From Endozoicomonas sp. (ex Botrylloides leachii) (GTDB lineage: Bacteria > Pseudomonadota > Gammaproteobacteria > Pseudomonadales > Endozoicomonadaceae), in the NCBI GenBank assembly GCA_028728195.1, contig JAQYUY010000117.1, positions 1 through 37,687 on the forward strand: a stretch of DNA of 37,687 nt, written 5' to 3'. The notes beneath the pieces were generated by a model. The model ran no database searches and was not told the origin of the DNA. It saw only the letters and a program-made list of their open reading frames with translations. The position numbers and the translations under genes are program-made. Positions 16,966 to 31,300 of the stretch are shown in pieces; the first letter of the stretch is position 1; each line of letters begins with the position of its first letter.

Positions 16966-17623
16966 TTAAATCACTTTCCGTATCAGATTTATTTTCTTTA
17001 TATCATATATTGCTAGTTGTATTCTTTAGATACTGCTCATAATTTTCTTAGAAACTGGCCATAATTTTTTCTTTATAACTCAAGTTACGTAGCTGCGAGG
17101 CTCTCAGTTGTTTTAGCTATGCTAGTCAAACTAGCCATATAAATTTTGGCTATGAGCTGAAAGTGATTCGGGTTTACTTCAATGATAGTAATTCCAGTTG
17201 GAGGGCTGAGTAAATTTATAAAAAATATGTTTGCTCTGCGTTTGCTCAGCAATGCATTCTACTTCAGTGTGTTATGGAAGACCTCGACTTTCCACCGTTT
17301 TTTTTAGATCATCCTGATATCTTTGGCATCATAATCATGATCACTGCAAGCTCGGTAGAGAATACCTTCGCTTCCGTCTTTATTTTTAAAGACTTATCAG
17401 ATGATGACAATAAGTAATCAGAGTAGAGTTCTATGAGATCATTTTCCATGCTGTTAATAATGACAGATTTCCAGCATAGTGCCTAACTTGAGTATATAAG
17501 CTGGTGCACTGTAGTTTTGTGGTATCCAGTGGGTATAATCCCATTGCCTATGACGATGCGATGGGGTTATTAATTGCTTTTCTCAATCCAGTTACCACTA
17601 TGGGTAAATTTTTGGGCTTCTAT
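16966..17623. other. Intergenic region carrying a transposase remnant
   Basis: 658 bp. The middle is a decayed transposase (listed separately). Near 17121-17135 a perfect GCTAGT-CAA-ACTAGC palindrome is followed by a second inverted repeat TAGCCA...TGGCTA, which may be a transposon-end relic. The frame at 17504-17719 on the plus strand overlaps the downstream SDR gene and is not believed to be coding. Confidence 0.4.
17220..17480 (-). pseudogene. Decayed DDE transposase remnant (IS4/IS701-like)
   Basis: On the minus strand, 'KKRWKVEVFHNTLK', a stop, then 'NALLSK' (about 17303 down to 17241) matches the YKKRWKVEVFHKxLKxNAxLAKSP signature of IS4-type DDE transposases that carries the catalytic Glu. 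A separate minus-strand frame upstream (about 17475-17340) gives 'LIELYSDYLLSSSDKSL', resembling the N-terminal part. Stops and frameshifts separate the pieces, and most of the central catalytic domain is missing, so the gene is dead. Confidence 0.55.
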
Positions 17624-18487
17624 TTATTGATGCATTGCAGGATCTTGATCTTGATCTTGAGTGGGTGTAGGAGCAGTATGGCCTTTAAATTCATCCATGC
17701 TGTTGTATATTCCTATTAACTTGCCACCAATAAAATCAAATACGCGTGTTGGTAGAATGCCTCTGAGAAACGGCAACAGATTGACCATTTTTGGGGCTCG
17801 AACATAGATTTTACCTTTCTTCATGCCTTCCCAGGTGAGATCAACTATTTTTTGTGGCTGAATAAGAGGAACAAAAAAAGGTGTTTTAACGCCTTGAAAC
17901 ATGCCGGTATTAATATAGCTTGGTGTTACCGTAGTTACTTTAATATCGTGACCAGCTCTTTCTAGCTCCAGCCGAAGCGATTCTGACCAGCCAATCACTG
18001 CCCACTTACTGGCAGCGTAGACTGACATTTTGGGATTGGCCACTAGTCCAGCAGCGGATGCAATATTAACAATACGAGCGCCACCATTACGTATCATGCC
18101 GTGCATAAAAGCATTGGTGACATGCATAGGACCTGCTGTATTAATCGCCAGTGTTTTATCAATGTCTGCTTCTGTGTGTTCAATAAAGGGTTTTCCAACA
18201 ACGATGCCAGCATTGTTAAATAGTATATCGATTGTCCCAACATCATTAAAAACCTGTTTGGCTGCTTCATTAATGGCGCTAACGGATGATACATTAACGG
18301 TGTAAGTGAATACATTGGCGCCTTGTTTTTTACGTAGTTCTCTTGCTGTTTGCTCTAAAGAGGTGGAGTTAATATCCCAGAGAATGACATTTGCGCCTTC
18401 TTCGATCGCTTTTTTAGCAAAAAGGCGGCCAATGCCTTGAGCTCCGCCTGTAATCAGTACATTTTTTTCGTTTATATTCAAGATCAT
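17624..18487 (-). CDS. Short-chain dehydrogenase/reductase
   Basis: 287 residues. It has the NAD(P) motif 'ITGGAQGIGRLFAKKA' (TGxxxGIG), 'NNAGIVVGKPF' (NNAG), the Ser in 'IVNIASAAGLV', 'YAASKWAVIGWSESLRLEL' (YxxxK) and 'TPSYINTGMF', resembling the retinol-dehydrogenase-like SDRs of lipid or steroid metabolism. The C-terminal extension has a hydrophobic patch 'MVNLLPFLRGILPTRVFDFI' that may associate with the membrane, then ends in a Gln-Asp repeat encoded by a 6-bp tandem repeat. GAG lies upstream of the ATG. It is divergent from pyrG across a 494-bp spacer; its substrate is unknown. Confidence 0.86.
   Translation of the reverse strand: MILNINEKNVLITGGAQGIGRLFAKKAIEEGANVILWDINSTSLEQTARELRKKQGANVFTYTVNVSSVSAINEAAKQVFNDVGTIDILFNNAGIVVGKPFIEHTEADIDKTLAINTAGPMHVTNAFMHGMIRNGGARIVNIASAAGLVANPKMSVYAASKWAVIGWSESLRLELERAGHDIKVTTVTPSYINTGMFQGVKTPFFVPLIQPQKIVDLTWEGMKKGKIYVRAPKMVNLLPFLRGILPTRVFDFIGGKLIGIYNSMDEFKGHTAPTPTQDQDQDPAMHQ
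17641..17660. repeat. Tandem hexanucleotide repeat in the SDR gene
   Basis: GATCTT is repeated just over three times (gatcttgatcttgatcttga). On the minus strand it encodes alternating Gln-Asp near the SDR C-terminus. Such in-frame repeats can change length by slippage without shifting the frame. Confidence 0.6.
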
Positions 18488-21570
<3,083 letters not shown>

Positions 21571-22122
21571 TCTAGCGTTTTTCAAGAAACTGCGTTTATT
21601 TGAGCTTGCTTTTTCTAGACATCAGCCATGCCCAGTTTAGTTAGCTGTACGCTGGGTAATAAAATACTTCGTAACGATTTATACTTTTTTAAGTGACAAT
21701 TGATTGTCGCTATATCATAAGAAAAATAATTTTATGAATAAAATTAATGGTCTTTTTCTTTTATTTTTTATTGCTGTTTTCTCACTAAAAAATAAAAATA
21801 AACAAATTTTTCATAAGAATAGATAGCTATCTTTAGCTATCATTTTAAATAGGTATAGCTGCGAAACCTGTATTTATAAACTTGATATAGAGTAATGATT
21901 AGTGATCTTAAAGCGCTAATTTAAGCACTATTAGATTAGTATGTAGATAATAACAACTGTAAATTTTAAGTGATGTAATAATGATGGGCCATATATTATG
22001 GCAATGCAGAATAATCAGTAATATTTGGCCTATTACTAGGCATTTTAGCAAGGATATTTTTACGCTACTAGCTTAATAGTCTAATAAAAAGATACGGATA
22101 GTATAATTTATAAGAAGCGAGG
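21571..22122. other. AT-rich leader of the giant adhesin gene
   Basis: 552 bp without a confident gene. A CCCAG/CTGGG hairpin (21631-21656) could end kdsA transcription. A perfect GACAAT-TG-ATTGTC palindrome lies at 21695-21708. A 30-codon frame (21734-21826) encodes a short hydrophobic peptide with a lysine-rich tail but has no ribosome site. A stem-loop ends the first half (listed separately). The remaining 280 bp is a long AT-rich stretch that probably acts as the promoter/leader of the adhesin gene; a TATAAT at 22102-22107 lies too close to its ATG to be sure of. Confidence 0.4.
21822..21846 (+). terminator. Terminator-like stem-loop upstream of the adhesin
   Basis: GATAGCTA (21822-21829), loop TCTT, TAGCTATC (21834-21841), a perfect 8-bp stem followed by ATTTT. 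It would end transcription from kdsA and isolate the adhesin promoter. The stem is AT-rich. Confidence 0.45.
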
Positions 22123-22362
22123 ATGCCTGTGAACTCATCTAATAATCCAGCTATAGGACTGCTTAAGTCTTCCAGTAAGTCTATTGAAGTGATAAACAGC
22201 AAGGGTGAAATCAGGGTAGTTAGTGTTGGTGATATTATTTATCTTGACGATGAGATTTTAAATTATACCGAGACGGATATTATTATTAGATTAATTGACG
22301 GGCAATTGTTAATTGTTGCTCCTAGCGAAAAAAAAATTATCGGTAAAAATCTTCTTGATCAA
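22123..22362 (+). other. N-terminal retention module of the adhesin
   Basis: Residues 1-80 show 'GLLKSSSKSIEVINSKGEIR', then 'VGDIIYLDDEIL', 'TDIIIRLIDGQLLIVAPSEK': the G-x-V-x-V-x-x-x-x-G-x-x-R-x-L-x-x-GD-x-V-x-x-GD-x-I ... L-x-DG-x-x-L pattern of LapA/RTX-adhesin retention modules, which plug the outer-membrane pore. No di-alanine (TAAG/PAAG) LapG cleavage site follows: there is no Ala-Ala pair in residues 1-195. The assignment is from pattern memory. Confidence 0.65.
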
Positions 22363-25300
22363 GATGTGGATGATTCTCTTGTAGAAGAAGATGATGATAG
22401 TAATAGCAGCACAGATATTGACAATGCATCCTTGTTAAACAATGACTCTGAAATAGATGAAGAGTCAAGCAGTTCAGACAGTATTAATGCTGAAAAACCA
22501 GAAGAAATAATTCAGAGTTCAAAGACTGATAAAATAGAATTAATCATAGAGCGTGACAAAAAAAACAGTGAGGGAGAGGAATACCAGAGTGTAGAAACTG
22601 ATTCTGAAGAATCAGAAAGAATATCTAGCGTTAATTTAAGAAGTCTCGATCTTGTAACACCATCATTAACAACAGCTACAACTGCTATTAATGTAACAGA
22701 TACTAATGATCGTCCCGTAGTGAGTCAGGGTGTATTTTCTGAAGCAAATGAAAATGCTAGCAATTACACCGTAAATCTTTTGGAACATGCTATTGATGTT
22801 GACGATGATAGCAGCTTGGCGGTATCTGATGGCAGTATTAGTTGGGTCAGTGGTGATGCTAGAGGCATTAGGATAGATGATAGCCAGCTGACGGTCCAGC
22901 CTGTCATATACAATAATCTTGCCTTAGGTGAACAAGAAACGATCGTTTATCAATATTCTATTGAAGACGGTGAAGGTGGCACTGTTGATCAAACGGCTTC
23001 TATTACAGTGACTGGTCGTAATGATTCACCTACAGTGTCTTCTATTATTGAGCGTTCAGTTTCTGAAGATAGTAATCAGATACAGATTGATTTGTTGGCG
23101 GGTGCTTCAGATATTGATAATTCTGATATCTTGAGTGTTCAAGAAAACAGTCTGACACTTGTATCCGGAAATGATGCTGGTGTTGTTATTATTGATAGTA
23201 CATTAACTATTGATCTTCAATCGTATCAGTACTTAAAGTCTGAGGAAACTAACCGTATTGAATACAGCTATACCATTGAAGATAGCAATGGAGGCTTTGT
23301 TCCACAGACTGCCATATTGACAATTACAGGCAGTAATGATGGGCCTCAATTGATATCTTCAATTGTTGAGGAGGTACAGGAAAGTGATAGTGAGTTTACT
23401 ATCAACCTGCTTTCTGGAATAACCGATATTGATGATGCGGAAACTTTACAAGTTATCAATGTCTCCCTAATTAGCGGTGACGATAGGGGTGCTCAGATTG
23501 TAGGAAGCCAACTGACTGTTAACCCCCAAAGCTATAGATCATTAACAGAAGGTGAGTCTGAGTCTTTAGTTTATGAATTCGATGTAGAAGATAGTTCTGG
23601 TGAAACGGTACGTCAGACTGCGACTATCACTGTGGTGGGTGGTAATAATGCCCCAGAAATTAGTGGGGAGATAACTGCGACAACCACAGACCAGCAAAGT
23701 ATTTTTTCCATTAATCTTCTGGAGAATGCCTCAGACAGCGATGTTGATGATACCTTAGCGGTGCAGGAAGGGAGTCTTATTTTAAGTAGTGGTGATGATG
23801 CAGGGATTTCCCTGAATGGTAATACGCTTTTTGTTGACCCTTCTGCCTATAAGCGCCTTGCTGTAGGCGATCAAGAAGTTATTCGTTATAGCTATCAAGT
23901 TGTAGATAGCAGAGGTGCCGCATCAGCTCACTCAGTGGCAATCACTGTGTCAGGTAGTAACGATCAGCCAGTTGTTGAACGTGTTGATGTGGAAGGTAAT
24001 GAAGAAGACAGTATAACAGGCAGCTTTGTAGTATCAGAGCAAGATAGTGGTGATGTTCATGCATTTACTATATTAAGCCAGCCTGACCGTGGAAGTGTTA
24101 CTAATAATAATGATGGAACTTTCACCTTCATTCCAGGCCCTGCTTTTCAAGGATTAAATGAAGGTGAAATAGATCAGGTTACCTTTAGTTATATTGCTGT
24201 TGATAGTTCAGGAGAAAATAACAATACCAGTGATCCTGAGGTGGTAACAATTTCTATTATCGGCACAAATAATCAGCCGGTCGCAGAAATTGTTTCCATT
24301 GAAGCAATTGAAGAAGGTAGCTTAGTTACAGGTTATTTTAGCGCCACTGACAATGATGAGGGTAATACGCATACATTTGAAATTGTTACTCAGCCTGAAT
24401 CAGGCACTGTTATTAATAATAATGATGGTAGCTTCAGTTTTTCTCCTAGCAATGGTTTTCAACATTTATCAGAGGGAGAGTCTGGTGAAGTAACATTTAG
24501 TTATCGAGCCATTGATAACTCAGGTGCGAGTAATGCGATCAGTGCAGTTCAAGTGGTAACGGTTAAAGTAACAGGTACCAATGACCAGCCTGAAGTAGAA
24601 GAATTTAGTATAAATGCAACAGATGGCAGTAATATCGTAACTGCAAGCTTCGAAGTGACAGATGCAGACAGTGCTGATAATCATACCTTTACTATTTTAA
24701 GCCAGCCTACCACAGGCGTCGTAACTAATAATGGTGATGGTACATTCAGTTTTGATCCACAAAATGGATTTGGTCACTTATCAGCTAATGAAACAGCAAG
24801 TGTCACATTTACTTATATTGCGAATGATAATTCCGGTACCGGCAATGCAGAAAGTGAAGTGAATACGGTAACGGTTATTATATCAGGAACTAATAATCAG
24901 CCAGTCGTTCAAGATCTCTCTTTCAATGGTACAGCTGATGGAAGTTTGATTGAAGGTGATTTTGTTGTTTCAGACGGTGATACGACTGACACTCACACTT
25001 TTACTATTGTCAGTGGCCCAGATAAGGGAACAGTGACCAATAATAATGATGGTAGCTTCAGTTTTAATCCAAATAATGATTTTAAGCACCTTGGTGAAGG
25101 TGAGGTAGAACAAATTGCTTTTAGCTATCAAGCAGTAGATGATTCTGGTGAGGCTAATAATACCAGTGAGCTTAAAACAGTTACGATGACTATAACCGGA
25201 ACTAATAACCAGCCGGTAGCAGAGGTTGTTAGTATCGAGGCAATGGAGAGAGGTGTCTCGGTGACTGGGAATTTTTCAGTCATAGACAGCGATATTACAG

Positions 25301-28300
25301 ATAACCATACATTCAGTATTACTAGCCAACTAGCTGAAGGCTCAGTCATTAATAATAACGACGGTACCTTCACTTTTTTCCCCGGTAATAATTTTCAGGA
25401 TCTGAGTCAGGGTGAAATCCGTACTATCACGTTTGAGTATGTAGCGATTGACAACTCGGGGACTGATACAGCAACCAGTGAACCACAAACCGTTACTGTT
25501 AACATTACGGGTACCAACAACAAGCCTGTAGTTGAAGTAGTTAGCATCAATTCAGATGATGCTTCGATCGCTTTAGGTTCTTTTGTTGTCAATGATACTG
25601 ATAGTAATGATAGTCACACATTTTCTATTGTTAGCCCTCCCGCCTTAGGTACTGTAACTAACAATAATGATGGAACATTTAGTTTTAATCCAAATGATGA
25701 TTTTCGTGATCTAAAAGAAGGTGAAATTAGTCAGGTAACGTTTACTTACATAGCTGATGATGGTTCGGGTACGGCAAATGCACGGAGTGATGAGACTACG
25801 GTTACTATTAGGGTTATCGGTGGCAATGACAGGCCTATAGCTGAAATCGTTAGTATTGAAGCTAGTGAAGGGGGTAATGTAATTACCGGTCAATTTTCTG
25901 TAACGGATGGCGATGAAGGCGATAGTCATTCTTTCAATATAATTAGTCAGCCATCGGAAGGTACTGTCACCAATAATAATGATGGAACGTTTAGTTTCTC
26001 TCCAGGTAATGCATTTCAAAATTTAGCAGAAGGAGAAGTCAGGGAGGTTACCTTTGAATATGTCGCGGTTGATGATTCTGGAACTGCAACTAATACCAGT
26101 GAGGTGCAAATTGTTACTATTGCTGTGGCTGGTACCAATGATACACCGCAGGCAGAAGTAGTTAATATTGCAGCTCTTGATGGTGGTGTTGCGGTAACCG
26201 GTAGCTTTGTTGTAACCGATGTGGACAGTAATGATACGCATACCTTTACGATCACGAGTCCACCTGATGCTGGTGTGGTGGTTAATAATGGGGATGGGAC
26301 CTTTAGTTTTAATGTGAGTTCTGATTTTAAAGATTTGACTGTAGGTGAAACACGGCAAGTGAGCTTTTCATACACAGCCACTGACTCATCAGGAACAGGC
26401 AGTGCTGTGAGTAATGAAAGCACGGTAGTTATCACTGTAACGGGTAGTAATGACCGACCTGTAGCTGAAGTAGTTGCTATTCAAGCTATGGAAGAAGGGG
26501 GTGATGTTACTGGTCGTTTTTTAGCGTCTGATGCAGATAATAGTGATTCACATACATTTATGATTGTCAGTCAGCCAGAAAGTGGTGTTGTTACTAATAA
26601 TAACGATGGAACATTCCGGTTTAATCCAAACAATGATTTTCAATACTTGAGCGAAGGTGAAACTAAAGAGGTAACTTTTGGATACGTTGCAATTGATAAT
26701 TCGGGTGAAGATAACGCCACCAGTGAACCTGTTTTAATAACTGTTACAGTAACGGGTACCAATGATAAGCCGCGGGCTGAGATTGTTGAGATTGGCACGT
26801 CTGAAAGTGACGTAGTTACAGGGCGTTTTGAGGTAACCGACTCAGATAGTGGGGATAGTCATACTTTTATAATTCAAAGTGAGCCTAATGTTGGCACTTT
26901 GACTAATAATAATGATGGAACCTTTAGTTTTGACCCTGATGGAGATTTTAGGCACTTATCTGAAGGTGAAGTTGATCAAGTGTCGTTTACTTATGTGGTT
27001 GTAGATAACTCTGGTGCCGAAAATAACACCAGTGATCCGCAAACAGTGACTATGACCATCACAGGAACTAATGATCGCCCTGTTGCAGAAATAGTTGAAG
27101 GGGCGACAACAAAAGACAACACGCTAGTAGGTGAGTTCAGAGTATTAGATGGTGATGATAGTGACAGTCATACGTTTAATATTATCACTCAGCCTAATAA
27201 AGGAACTGTGATTAATAATAATGATGGAACCTTTAGTTTTGAGCCTGGTGATGGGTTTAATCATCTTCAAAGTCGAGAGCAGGAAGAAGTCACATTCACT
27301 TATGAAGCTGTTGATAATTCCGGTGCGAGCAATGCAACAAGTGCACCACAAACCATAACGATTATTGTCACGGGAACTAATTACCAACCAGAAGCAGAAG
27401 TGGTTAGTGTAGACATTAATGAAGATGATAATTCAGTGCAAGGATATTTTGGTGTCACTGATGGTGATGACATTGATAGCCATACCTTTGAGATAAGGTC
27501 ACAGCCTGAAGAAGGTTCTGTTGTTAATAATGGTGATGGCAGCTTTACCTTTACACCAAATCGAACATTTCAAAACCTTAAAAGTGGAGAAACACGCGAG
27601 GTTACATTTACCTATGTAGCCATTGATGATTCAGGTGCAGCTAATGCCATCAGTGAAGTGCAAACGGGAACTATTGTTGTTCATGGCGCTGATGAGCAAG
27701 CGGAAACAGTCTATTTATCAGATATGACAGCGACTGATGTCACTGGTGTGACTGAGTTAGGTAGTGATGGGTTGCAGTTTAAAAATGACGTTCAAAGCTA
27801 CGGGGGAAGGCTCAGCGTTGAGGGTGTCTATTATGAGAAAGGGGTCTACCAGTTTCCATCTAATAATAACGTTAGCCAAGCAATTTATGATATTCCAGAA
27901 GGCGCTACAAGTTTTTCAGCAACATTAGGTTTAATGAGTAATGGTACTGCTCGTTTTAGTGTATTGCTGGATGGCATAGTGGCTTACCAGAGTGGCACTG
28001 TATCCTTATCGAATGACAATATTCCAATTAATGTTCCTATAAATGGTGAGTCTGAAATAACCCTTCAAGTGGATGCTTTAGGTAGTAACAGCGGTGACCA
28101 AGCAGTTTGGGCTGATGCCAAGCTAGAGGTAGTTCCTGAAACTAATGAGGCCCCTAGCGATATCAAGTTGGTTGCAGATGCAACAGATGAGTTTTCCCTT
28201 CACCAAAATACCTCTGGCGCTCAAGTAGATCCCGTTGTAACTGCGTTAGATACGGGTGGGTTCATGACGGTATGGACTCAGCAAACATCCGATAGCTTAT

Positions 28301-31300
28301 CAGGCGGTGATGGCAATGGTTATTCGGTTAAAGCCCGTATTTTTGATGAACAGGGTAATCCGTCAGGTGATGAATTTTTTATCACAACTGGCACATTATC
28401 TGATCAGAATCAAGCGTCCGTGACAACACTGGATAATGGTGACGTGCTTGTTTCCTGGCGTTCAAGTCATAGTGGAAAAGGTCAGGTTTATGGTCGCCGA
28501 TTTAATGCTGAAGGAGTCCCGCAAACCGTTGAAATGACTCTAGCTGATGAAGTGGGTACAGGAGCAGGTGAGCCTGATATTACGGCATTGGCTAATGGAG
28601 GCTACCTGTCAGTATGGACAGACTGGAGTTTAGATGGCAGTTCTCATGGTATCTATGCACAACGTTTTACTGATGATGGCGAAGGGTTAGGTCAGTTTAA
28701 GGTTAATACACATACCTCAGGCAGTCAGCTTGAGGCTGAGGCCGTTGGGCTTAATGATGGCGGTTATGTCATTGTTTGGTATGGCAAAGGAGAAGGTCAG
28801 ACTTCTGCCGATGGGGTCTATTTACGTCATTATAATGCTCAGGGGCTGACTATCAATGAAACAGTTGTCAGCGATACGATAGAAGACTATCAGTTGCAGA
28901 CGCAGGTTACGGCATTGGTTGATGGTGGTTATGTAGTTACTTGGGTTAGTAATCACAATGGTTCTTACAATACCTACGGCAAAGTGTATAACAAAAATGG
29001 CGAAGCAATTGGTGACGAGCTTCTTTTAGTCGAGAGTGATAAGGATCAAACGAATGATGCGGTTGTAGCTATAGACGACGGTGGATTTTTAATTGGCTGG
29101 TCTGAAGATTATGATACGTTTGCTCAACGATTTAATGCTGAAGGTGAAGCTGTTAATGAAGCATTTCGATTAAATGACCAAAAATGGGATAAACAAGATA
29201 GCGTACAGCTTGATGTGCTCAAGGATGGACGAGTTGTTGCTGTCTGGGAGTCTGATCTTCAGGACGGGAGTAGTCGAGGAGTTTATGGAAAAGTCATTAC
29301 TCTAGATGGTTTGGCTAAAGACAATATTACCAACGGTGCATCGGTAGGAAAAGTATTCGTTAATGATTTAGATATTGGCGAAAATCATGAATTTGAATTG
29401 GATGATGATGCCGCTGGTCGTTTTGCTATTGATAAAGCAACCGGTGTGATTACGGTTATTGATGCTGAAAACATTGATTACACTGAAAATCCCAGTCATG
29501 ACATATCAGTAACGGTAACTGATAACTTTGGCCACACAATCACTAAAATACTAACCATTGAGATAGCTCCTGCTAATCATGTACCACAAAACTTAAGTCT
29601 TGGTATGGTGGACAGTGGTGAGTTGACCTTTAACCAGTATCAAAGTTCTCCTTATGAGCCAGTAATAACCGCATTGGATGGCGGTGGGTTTATAACTACT
29701 TGGGTTTATGAAGTTGCTAGTGAAGACCAAGGTGGAGATGGGGATGATCATAGTATCAAAGCCCGGCGTTTTAATGCTGATGGAGAGCCCGAAGGCGATG
29801 AGTTTATTGTTAATCAGAGTACTTACAACCACCAAGTAAACCCTTCGGTCACTGAATTAGCAAATGGCGATGTATTAATGACATGGTCTTCCTTTCATTC
29901 GGGTTCCAATTATCGTGTCTATGGTCGACGTTTTGATCAAGATGGAAATGCGCTTGGTGATGAGTTTGCTTTATTTGAAAGTGCAGGTAATTATCAACTT
30001 GATGCTAATATTTCGGCTCTAGAAGGTGGTGGGTATATTGTCAGTTGGTATGATGATTATGCAGATGGCAATAATTCTGGGGTTTTTGCTCAGCGATTTA
30101 ACGCTGAAGATGAGGGGTTTGGGCAATTTCAAGTCAATAGTTATACAACGGGTGCACAAGACAGTCCAGATACGGCAGGTCTTAGTGATGGGGGGTATGT
30201 TATTGTATGGGATGGCCGTGGTGAAAATGATACCGGTACAGACAGCATTTACCTTCGACACTATAGCAGTAACGGCAAGACCCTTCAGGAAGTTCAAGTT
30301 AATAATACCGCAGCAGGTACGCAGAGTGAAGCACAGGTAACCGCGCTAGCTGAAGGTGGTTTTATCGTTACATGGCAGTCTAATCATAACGGTACATACA
30401 CCATTTATGGTCGCCATTATGGTGATGATGGTAAGCCATTAGGTGTTGAGTTTGAAGTTAGTCAAGGGACTGATGTTAATGAATATAAGTCTTCAGTTTT
30501 GGCACTGAATGATGGCGGTTTCATGGTTAGTTGGCATGCTACTAATCAGGATGGTGCGGGCGATGATGTTTATGCACGTCGCTATGATATTAATGGGCAG
30601 CCAGTCAACAATGTATTTAAATTAAATGACTTTATTCATGGGGATCAAAAAGATGCACAGTTAACACAATTAGATGATGGCCGTATAGCTTTTACTTGGC
30701 AAACTAAAGATGGGGCAGTAAGAGATACCTGGAGTATCAAAGGTAAGGTTTTAGCGCTTGAGGGTCAGGCAAATGAAAGCGCGGGCATCGGTACGCCAGT
30801 AGGGCAGGTTACTGTTGATGATGCTGATTTTGGTGATACACATCAATTTGAGTTATTAGATGATGGAGATGGGCGGTTTGCAATTGATGAAGACACGGGT
30901 GTTATTACCATTGCCGACCCTAATAAAATTGATTTTAGTGAAGCTGAACAGCATGATTTATCCGTTCAGGTAACGGATGAGGCGGGGCATTCATTAACTC
31001 AAACATTGACCATCAATGTTACTCAGAGTAACCGAGCGCCTGATAGCATCAGTTTAGAGCCGTTAGAGACAGACGCCTTCCAGTTGCACGAATTTTCCAC
31101 TAGTGATCAAATTCATCCAAATATTTCATCACTTAACGACGGTGGATTTATAGCAGTCTGGAGTCATAGCAATGCAAGTACATCTCAAGGAGGAGATGGT
31201 GATAACTATTCAGTTAAAGCACGCTTGTTTGATGAGGAAGGCCAGCCTAGAGGTAATGAGTTTTTAGTTAACGAGTTTACAGCGGGTGCCCAGTATTTCC

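Noticed and set aside
21734-21826. 30-codon hydrophobic peptide gene upstream of the adhesin
   Set aside because: It has a plausible membrane segment and a basic tail but no Shine-Dalgarno, lies in extremely AT-rich DNA and its stop lies inside a terminator-like stem; chance is likely.
22102-22107. TATAAT as the -10 element of the adhesin promoter
   Set aside because: It lies only 15 bp before the ATG, leaving too little leader for the ribosome site, and has no -35 partner at normal spacing.
25128-27387. Several minus-strand open frames of 60-139 codons inside the adhesin gene
   Set aside because: They are antisense to strongly patterned repeat coding sequence, recur at the repeat period, have low-complexity Thr/Val/Ser composition and lack ribosome sites.
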